DNA of 10,890 nt from Erythrobacter sp. CCH5-A1. Lineage in GTDB: Bacteria > Pseudomonadota > Alphaproteobacteria > Sphingomonadales > Sphingomonadaceae. The position numbers and the translations under genes are program-made. The stretch lies in the NCBI RefSeq assembly GCF_001557115.1, contig NZ_LSKQ01000019.1, forward strand, positions 1 to 10,890. The letters run 5' to 3'. Under the pieces are notes generated by a model. That model made no database searches. It saw only the letters and a program-made list of their open reading frames with translations, and was not told where the DNA came from. This document shows positions 6,029 through 10,890 of this stretch, piece by piece; within the stretch, counting starts at the first letter, position 1, and the number at the start of each line of letters is the position of its first letter.

Positions 6029-6148
6029 CAATCCTTCGTCATCGCGAGGGCCGAAGGCCCGCGGCGACCCATGGCCCGCACCCCGATCCGGGACGGTCAG
6101 GCCATGGATTGCTTCGTCGCTCCGCTCCTCGCAATGACGAGGGGATTG
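6029..6148. repeat. 120-bp imperfect inverted repeat (REP/MITE-like intergenic element)
   Basis: The left arm (6029-6076) and the reverse complement of the right arm (6100-6148) align over nearly their full lengths. They share CAATCC at the ends, then TCGTCAT-n-GCGAGG, and CCATGGCC at the centre. The 23-base centre holds a further CCCG-ATC-CGGG palindrome. The TCGTCATTGCGAGG...GAAGCAATCC core is of a type that occurs dispersed between genes in many alphaproteobacteria. It fills the whole gap between the response regulator stop (6150) and nadC start. No transposase is present. It may act as a transcript stabiliser, terminator or attenuator; that is inference. Confidence 0.85.
6032..6036 (-). 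promoter_or_regulatory. nadC: nadC ribosome-binding site, lying inside the inverted repeat
   Basis: AAGGA on the minus strand is seven bases from the GTG at 6024, which decides the start against the TTG at 6027. The bases belong to the outer arm of the 120-bp inverted repeat, so a folded transcript could hide this site. Confidence 0.6.
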
Positions 6149-6149
6149 G

Positions 6150-6956
6150 TCAATGGACGAAGCGCGCCACCACGTCGCGATAGCTGCGGCTCACCTTCAC
6201 CTCCGCGCCGCTTTCCAGCACCAGGAAGCATTCGCCGTTGGTGTGGGGCTTCACCTGCCGCACCAGATCGAGGTTGACGATGGTGCTGCGGTGCACACGC
6301 TGGAACTTCCGCGGGTCGAGGCGGCGCTCCAGGTCCTTCATCGTCTCGCGCAGCACCAGCGAATTGTCGCCGGTCGAGATGATCATGTAGTCGCCCGCGG
6401 CCTCGATATGCTCGATGGTATCGACTTCCACGCGGAAGATCTGGCCGCGGTCCTTCACATTGATGAGCTTCTCGAAGCGGTCCGCGCTTTCGGCGGCAGG
6501 CGTGGTCGTTTCCACGAAATCGGCCGCACGTTCGGGGGCGATTTCCGAGAGCACCTCGAGCAGCTGCCCGGCATCCTCGGAGGACTTCTTCTCGGCGAGG
6601 CGCTGGCGCACGCGCTCGATGGTGTCGGCGAGCTTCTGTTCGTCGACCGGCTTCATCAGGTAGTTGACGGCATTGGCCTCGAAGGCGCGGATCGCGTGTT
6701 CCTCGTAGGCGGTGACGAAGACGAACAGGGGGGGTTCGATCTCCATCACGCCCTTGACGACGGAAAAGCCGTCGAAGCCGGGCATCTGGATGTCGAGGAA
6801 GACCAGATCGGGCTTCTCGGTCTTGATCTTGCGGATCGCCTCGCGCCCGTTGGCGCAGGTGTCGATGATCTCGACGTCCTCGAACGGCTGGAGCCGCAGC
6901 TGAAGGCCCTGGATCGCGAGCTTTTCGTCGTCGACGAGGATGGTTCTGATGGTCAT
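6150..6956 (-). CDS. LytTR-family response regulator
   Basis: The 268-residue protein has an N-terminal receiver domain (about 1-120) with the acidic pair Asp9-Asp10, phosphoacceptor Asp55 in FLDIQMPG, Thr82 and Lys102 in KPVD. A linker (121-163) rich in Glu and Ala follows, then a C-terminal LytTR DNA-binding domain (about 164-268) with EVDTIEHIEAAGDYMIIS, FQRVHRSTIVNLDLV and a terminal KVSRSYRDVVARF. All switch residues are present, so it should be phosphorylated by the partner kinase and bind DNA as a dimer. Its ATG overlaps the kinase stop (ATGA), which ties the two together. Related LytTR regulators control envelope, autolysis, virulence or nutrient uptake genes; the target here is unknown. 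The inverted repeat begins two bases after its stop. Confidence 0.95.
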   Translation of the reverse strand: MTIRTILVDDEKLAIQGLQLRLQPFEDVEIIDTCANGREAIRKIKTEKPDLVFLDIQMPGFDGFSVVKGVMEIEPPLFVFVTAYEEHAIRAFEANAVNYLMKPVDEQKLADTIERVRQRLAEKKSSEDAGQLLEVLSEIAPERAADFVETTTPAAESADRFEKLINVKDRGQIFRVEVDTIEHIEAAGDYMIISTGDNSLVLRETMKDLERRLDPRKFQRVHRSTIVNLDLVRQVKPHTNGECFLVLESGAEVKVSRSYRDVVARFVH

Positions 6957-8179
6957 GCGGTTTTTCCGATGGTTTTGGGGGGGATGAGGGGAACGATATT
7001 GTCGCTCCCGCCCGCGGGATTCCCGATTTCTGGCCCGGCACCCGGCGTGGCGGGTGCTGCCGCTTCCCCGGCTCTGTCGGCGCGGGTGAAGGGAATTTCG
7101 ATCAGCACGGTGAAGCCGCCCCCGGCTTCGGATCTGGTTTCGAACAGGTGGTTGTCGCCATAGGCCTGCGCAAGGCGGTTGCGGATATTGGCGAGGCCGA
7201 CGCCGGTGGAGACCGGGCGGCCGGGCACGATCGGTGCGCCCGGATCACGCGGAGTGTCATCGGCCCCCGGCCCCGTGTCTTCGACGGTCAGGCGCAGCCT
7301 TTCGCCGATCACCCGCGCGGTGAGCGCGATGCGCGCGCCTTCCTCCTGCGGGCTGACGGCGTATTTGATCGCATTCTCGACCAGCGGCTGGAGCAGCATC
7401 GCGGGGAGCTGCGCCGGCAGCGCCGCATCCTCGATCTCGAAATGGGTGCGCAGGCGTTCCTCGAAGCGCATGCGCTCGATATCGAGATAGAGTTGCAAGG
7501 TCTCGATCTCCTGCGCCAGCGTCACCTGGCTTCCCGGCTCGGCGATCAGGGTGTGGCGGAGGAAGCCCGAGAGGCGCGTCAGCATCGCATTGGCGGGTTC
7601 GGTCTGCTTCAGCAGCACCAGCGTGGAGATGGAATTCAGGGTGTTGAACAGGAAGTGCGGGTTGAGCTGGTAGCGCAGCATCGCGAGCTGGGCGGCGGTG
7701 GCCTGCGCTTCCAGCCGCTCGAGCCGGTCGGCCTGCTGTTCCACGGTGAGGAAGAAGTTGATCGCGTAATAGAGCGCGCTCCACCCGCCGAGCAGGGTCA
7801 AGGGAAGGTAAGACAGGCCAACGAACAGCTGCGCGAAGGTCGTCTCGCGGCTTGAGCCGTAATAGACGCCCTGCACCCAGGCATCGATCGAGGTGTTGAT
7901 GATGACCGCCGCCGACAGAACCACTGCGGTCATGCCCCATGTGAACAGCGGACTTTGCCGGATCAGCACCCGGTAAATCACGGAAAGCAGGAGGCTGATC
8001 GAAAAGCCGGTAACGATCGAGATAAGCGCCAGCGCCAGCAGCGCGAAGGGCTGGGCGTTGGAGAACACCAGCACCGCCCGATACACGAAGGCCCCGCCCC
8101 AGCCGACGAACTGGAGGTTCCAGAACGCCCGGTTCTTGCTCGCGAAGAACGGCGCTGCCTGGATCTGGAGCACTGCCAT
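6953..8179 (-). CDS. Membrane sensor histidine kinase, LytS/YehU type (His_kinase PF06580)
   Basis: The protein has 408 residues. Four membrane segments (about 18-41, 44-73, 78-101 and 115-144) form an integral sensor without a recognisable periplasmic ligand domain. A short coiled coil (147-168, EQQADRLERLEAQA) follows. Then comes the PF06580 dimerisation/phosphoacceptor region with His175 in QLNPHFLFNTLNSIS. The ATPase domain has VENAIKYA (267-274), DTGPG (301-305) and GVGLANIRNRL (326-336). A Pro/Ala/Gly-rich tail (about 366-408) extends past the catalytic domain. It is expected to phosphorylate the LytTR regulator encoded by the overlapping downstream gene. No strong Shine-Dalgarno sequence precedes the ATG at 8179. 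The signal sensed cannot be told from sequence. Confidence 0.93.
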   Translation of the reverse strand: MAVLQIQAAPFFASKNRAFWNLQFVGWGGAFVYRAVLVFSNAQPFALLALALISIVTGFSISLLLSVIYRVLIRQSPLFTWGMTAVVLSAAVIINTSIDAWVQGVYYGSSRETTFAQLFVGLSYLPLTLLGGWSALYYAINFFLTVEQQADRLERLEAQATAAQLAMLRYQLNPHFLFNTLNSISTLVLLKQTEPANAMLTRLSGFLRHTLIAEPGSQVTLAQEIETLQLYLDIERMRFEERLRTHFEIEDAALPAQLPAMLLQPLVENAIKYAVSPQEEGARIALTARVIGERLRLTVEDTGPGADDTPRDPGAPIVPGRPVSTGVGLANIRNRLAQAYGDNHLFETRSEAGGGFTVLIEIPFTRADRAGEAAAPATPGAGPEIGNPAGGSDNIVPLIPPKTIGKTA

Positions 8180-8216
8180 AATCAGCGTGGTCTAACTCAA
8201 TTCGTCGCAAACCACA

Positions 8217-8230
8217 CGGGCTTTCGCCCG
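8217..8230. other. Small GNRA-type hairpin between the M48 and kinase genes
   Basis: CGGGC (8217-8221) and GCCCG (8226-8230) form a perfect five-pair stem. The loop reads GAAA on the minus strand, the direction in which both neighbours are transcribed. It may help end or stabilise the M48 transcript, but there is no U-tract after it, so it is not called a terminator. The remaining 113-base gap shows no promoter I would defend. Confidence 0.3.
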
Positions 8231-8292
8231 CGCCGCCTCGGGAGGGCAACGGCTTGGCGCAAGTCCGGCCACATCGCGGAGGCGGCGTCGCA

Positions 8293-9273
8293 TTATAATG
8301 GCGCGTCGATCTCGCGGCGGAAATGCGCGGCCCAGTCGGCCTTGCCTGCGGCGGCCATCAGCGTGCGGACCTGGGGGACTTCGGCGGCCATGTTCTCGGC
8401 GCGCTCGTCCCAGCCGTCATGCGTGGTGCGCAGCTTGAGGCCCGCGTCGTGCTTGCGTCCCCACTGGGTCATGAATTCGGCCCCCGCCGCCGGATCATAG
8501 CCCGCATTGGCGAGCAACCACGGCACCAGCCGGTCGGCCTCGCGCTCGATCCGGCGCACATTCTTGATCTTTCGCCCGTTGCGGTCGAGCCAGGCGTCGT
8601 GGCCCAGCACATTATGCGCCAGTTCATGGGCGACCAGCGCCGCGAAGACCGGCTCGTCATAGGCAAAGGAAGGGGAATCGATCCCGAAGATCACCCGCAC
8701 CCCGTTGGCAAAGGCGCGGTCCTCGCCGGCGTAGAGATCGAAGCGGGTGGCGCAGACCTCGACCGGCGTGACGCGCACATCGGTGCCGTCCGCAAAGGTG
8801 ATGGCGATGCCGCCGTGCTCGGTCAGCATCGCATCGATATGGTCATGCGCGCGGGTGGTGCGCTCCCACGCCATCGGCGGGCGCGCGGGCCATTCGTTGG
8901 GATCGAAGCCCTCGAGCCGCACGATCTCGCGGTTGCGCGCGAAGGCTCCCGACAGTGCCGCCGGAGAGCCCGCGGCGGCGGCATTGACGGCAAAATCGCG
9001 CGTCAGGCCCAGCGCCTTGCGGGCAATGTCGGGCGCGCCGTAGCTTGCCATGTCCTGCACCTGCAGCCCGATGCTGGGAACCACCTTGGGGCAGAAGGCG
9101 GCATTGGCGCGGGCGAGGCGGAAGCCGATATCCTGCAGCCGCTGGTTGGCGTCCTGATAGCGCCCGATCGCCGCGCGCTCGGCGGCATAATCGATCGCGG
9201 GCGTTTCGCCGGCGCCTGCAGGCGTGGCGAGCAGCGCGCCGGCCAAGGCGGCAGACAGCATCGTGCGCATCAT
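8293..9273 (-). CDS. Secreted M48-family zinc metalloprotease
   Basis: This 326-residue protein has a signal peptide (MMRTMLSAALAGALLATPAG, cleavage near residue 21), so it is periplasmic. The gluzincin site is HELAH (216-220), with Glu243 in the E-x-x-x-D motif (EREAD) as probable third zinc ligand. The large region before it (about 27-205) has two cysteines, Cys61 and Cys174, the only ones in the protein, which may form a disulfide. It also carries FADGTDVRVTPVEVC and FGIDSP stretches typical of sphingomonad M48 proteins of this architecture. It has no TPR region, unlike the M48 protein encoded two genes upstream. The start is the first of two adjacent ATGs, 13 bases after the stop of the DsbA-like gene, with a GGGCGGGGGG purine-rich tract as ribosome-binding site. 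The likely role is envelope protein turnover; the substrate is unknown. Confidence 0.88.
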   Translation of the reverse strand: MMRTMLSAALAGALLATPAGAGETPAIDYAAERAAIGRYQDANQRLQDIGFRLARANAAFCPKVVPSIGLQVQDMASYGAPDIARKALGLTRDFAVNAAAAGSPAALSGAFARNREIVRLEGFDPNEWPARPPMAWERTTRAHDHIDAMLTEHGGIAITFADGTDVRVTPVEVCATRFDLYAGEDRAFANGVRVIFGIDSPSFAYDEPVFAALVAHELAHNVLGHDAWLDRNGRKIKNVRRIEREADRLVPWLLANAGYDPAAGAEFMTQWGRKHDAGLKLRTTHDGWDERAENMAAEVPQVRTLMAAAGKADWAAHFRREIDAPL

Positions 9274-9286
9274 CGCCCCCCGCCCT

Positions 9287-9991
9287 TCAACCGGCCTTGT
9301 CGGCGGCAGCGAGCGCCTGCTTGAGCTTCTCGTAGCCTACCGCGCCCCCGATCGGGGTCTTGCCCGCGACCCATGCGGGCGTGCCGGTAAAGCCCAGCGC
9401 GCGCGCCTGCTCGAGGTTCTTGGCGATCTCGTCGGTCACCGCCTGCGAGGCCGCGTCGCGTGTCGCCCGGGCCATATCCAGCCCGGCCGCCTTGGCCGCC
9501 GCCTCGATATCGCCCATCTTGAACATCGCATCGTGGAAGGCGGGATACTTGCCCTGGATCCCGGCGGCGAGCGCCATGCGCGAGGCCGCGTCCGAGCCTT
9601 CGAAGATCGGCCATTCGCGGATCACGACCTTGAGATTGGGGTCCTCGGCGATCAGGCGGTTCACGTCCTTGAGGCTCGCCTCGCAATAGGGGCACTGGTA
9701 ATCGGTGAACTCGACCAGCACGCGGCTGCCCTTGGGGTTGCCGAGGACGACGCCGGGAAACTCCTCGAACACCGCGCCGCCCATCTTGGCGAGCCGCTTG
9801 GCCGCTTCCTGTTCCTCGTAGGCCTGCGCCATCTGCGGCAGCAGATCGGGGTTGGCGAGCAGGAAGCTGCGGGTGCGGTTGTCGGCAAGGCCGCTGTACG
9901 ACCACGCCGCCGCGCCCAGAAAGCCGAAGGTCAGCGCGAGGAGCGCGGTCAGCAGCGTGTTGCGCAAGGCGGAGGGTGCGTCGGTGGACAT
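9287..9991 (-). CDS. Membrane-anchored DsbA/ScsC-like thiol-disulfide oxidoreductase
   Basis: The product has 234 residues. A single hydrophobic segment (about 12-31) anchors it or acts as signal, placing the rest in the periplasm. Residues about 40-70 (LLANPDLLPQMAQAYEEQEA) resemble the short N-terminal helical region of ScsC-type proteins, which there mediates oligomerisation. The thioredoxin-fold domain (about 85-230) has the active site CPYC (100-103) in VEFTDYQCPYCE and the cis-Pro loop TGTPAW with Pro205. An inserted helical region lies between them, as in DsbA. It should oxidise, reduce or isomerise disulfides in exported proteins; the direction cannot be told. AAGG lies five bases before the ATG. 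It sits between two M48 protease genes on one probable transcript. Confidence 0.9.
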   Translation of the reverse strand: MSTDAPSALRNTLLTALLALTFGFLGAAAWSYSGLADNRTRSFLLANPDLLPQMAQAYEEQEAAKRLAKMGGAVFEEFPGVVLGNPKGSRVLVEFTDYQCPYCEASLKDVNRLIAEDPNLKVVIREWPIFEGSDAASRMALAAGIQGKYPAFHDAMFKMGDIEAAAKAAGLDMARATRDAASQAVTDEIAKNLEQARALGFTGTPAWVAGKTPIGGAVGYEKLKQALAAADKAG

Positions 9992-10024
9992 GGTGGCCTT
10001 GATAACGAAAGGGCTGTCGGCAGC

Positions 10025-10890
10025 CTAGCGCCGGTTCTTGACGCGTTCCAGTTCGGCGCGCGCTTCGAGCGCGACATCCTGGGCGCGGATCCAGTCGGGC
10101 GAGCCATAGGGCAGATAGGGCTCGGCGGCCTGCGCATTGGCGAGCGCCTGCGTGTATTGCTGCTTCATCACCTGCACCTCGGCGCTGGCGAGGCGCGCGC
10201 GCGGGATATCGCCGCGCGCTTCGTAGACCACGCCGAGCTGGTACCACGCGAAGGGGTTGTAACGGTCCTTCTGCACCGAGGCGCGCAGCACCTGTTCGGC
10301 CTCCTCGAAATTGGCCGGGTCCTCGGTCGCAATCAGCGCGTGGCCGAGCAGGCCCGCGATCAGCGGCTGGGCGAGGGTCAGCTCGGTCGCGCGGCGCAGC
10401 GGCACCAGCGCTTCCTTGGGCCGCCCGCTCTCGAGCAGCACCTGGCCCTTCAGTTCGAGGAACCACGGATTGTCGGGCTCGGCGGCGAGAAGGGCGTCGG
10501 TCTCGGCAATCGCCATGTCGATTCGCGCATCCTTGTGATAGGCATAGGCGCGGGCGTAGCGCGCGGGCACGCTGGTATCGGACGGCGGATAGGCCGCGAG
10601 CGTGCGCGGCGGCTCCGACAGAAAGCCGAACAGCTTGGCCTTGGCGCGCACGAAGCGCTCCTGCAATTCGGGATCGGGCGGGGTGTCCCACGCCGGGTCC
10701 TTGTCGAGCAGCCCGCGCAGCACCTGGATGCGGTCACCGGTGAGCGGGTGGGTGCGGCCATAGGCTGCTTCGTCGGCCTGGCTGTAGCCCGAGCGGATCT
10801 CGTTGCCGCGCAGCTTCTCGAAGAAGGCGATCATCCCCTTGCCCGTGATCCCCGCGCCCGAGAGGTAGCGCACGCCCGCAAGGTCGGTCG
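10025..10890 (-). CDS. M48 metalloprotease with C-terminal TPRs, BepA-like (N-terminus off-window)
   Basis: The frame enters from the right edge of the window with no start visible. About 287 C-terminal residues are seen. The first part, TDLAGVRYLSGAGITGKGMIAFFEKL, is the stretch that follows the third zinc ligand in M48 peptidases (usual form: EADxxGxRYL...AGYDPxGM). GRTHPLTGDRIQVLR is the conserved M48 HP-x-(T/S)-x-x-RI motif. The remaining part (about 110-270 of the visible region) is alpha-helical TPR-like sequence, for example PWFLELKGQVLLESGRPKEA and AWYQLGVVYEARGDIPRARL. This matches periplasmic BepA/YfgC, which assembles or degrades outer-membrane proteins such as LptD. The HExxH motif should lie beyond the window. 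No cysteine occurs in the visible part. The stop is 33 bases before the DsbA-like gene. Confidence 0.88.
   Translation of the reverse strand, partial: TDLAGVRYLSGAGITGKGMIAFFEKLRGNEIRSGYSQADEAAYGRTHPLTGDRIQVLRGLLDKDPAWDTPPDPELQERFVRAKAKLFGFLSEPPRTLAAYPPSDTSVPARYARAYAYHKDARIDMAIAETDALLAAEPDNPWFLELKGQVLLESGRPKEALVPLRRATELTLAQPLIAGLLGHALIATEDPANFEEAEQVLRASVQKDRYNPFAWYQLGVVYEARGDIPRARLASAEVQVMKQQYTQALANAQAAEPYLPYGSPDWIRAQDVALEARAELERVKNRR

Noticed and set aside
5020..7163. Long plus-strand open frames opposite nadC and the response regulator (5020-6183, 6153-7163)
   Set aside because: They mirror the codon structure of strongly recognised genes on the other strand, have no domain of their own and are what high GC at third positions produces.
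8294..8299. Plus-strand TATAAT at the end of the M48 gene
   Set aside because: It is formed by the stop codon and last codons of the protease, has no -35 partner at a fitting distance and would drive only antisense of the protease.
8323..9324. 333-codon plus-strand frame opposite the secreted M48 gene
   Set aside because: The minus-strand product has HELAH, EREAD and a signal peptide; the plus-strand reading has no coherent features.

Overview
This is a high-GC, gene-dense chromosomal segment, most likely from a sphingomonad alphaproteobacterium, with the Erythrobacteraceae (Erythrobacter, Porphyrobacter and relatives) as my best guess. That placement rests on the DUF2093 gene behind a probable xseA end, the style of the RNase T2, M48 and phytase-like proteins, and an intergenic repeat with the TCGTCATTGCGAGG-type core. 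It is inference from recognition, not from a search. I see no phage, insertion sequence, CRISPR array, tRNA or rRNA, and no gene-free stretch over 300 bases.

Plus strand, 1-1356: the last codons of a probable xseA, then DUF2093, then an exported phytase-like/esterase-like protein, closed by a strong bidirectional terminator. Minus strand, 1421-1708: rpmB (L28) with a plausible promoter. Plus strand, 1913-3631: a small acidic lipoprotein, tadA (tRNA adenosine deaminase), and a lipoprotein alpha/beta hydrolase on a Pro/Thr/Ser-rich stalk.

Minus strand, 3642-6024: a tightly packed run transcribed nadC, then a small membrane protein, then RNase T2, then a VOC-family protein. Adjacent genes overlap or nearly touch. 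The RNase T2 frame is broken close to its C-terminus, at a C CCA AAC heptamer followed by a GC-rich stem-loop. This is either a one-base C-run loss (mutation or assembly error) or a -1 programmed frameshift. A 120-bp imperfect inverted repeat separates nadC from the next operon and appears to supply the nadC Shine-Dalgarno sequence.

Minus strand, 6150-8179: a LytS/LytT-type two-component system, with a four-helix membrane histidine kinase overlapping a LytTR response regulator by ATGA. Minus strand, 8293-10890: an envelope cluster transcribed M48 metalloprotease with TPRs (N-terminus off-window), then a membrane-anchored DsbA/ScsC-like thiol oxidoreductase, then a second secreted M48 metalloprotease. 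Most of the window is housekeeping or envelope maintenance. The most unusual signal is the RNase T2 frameshift site.
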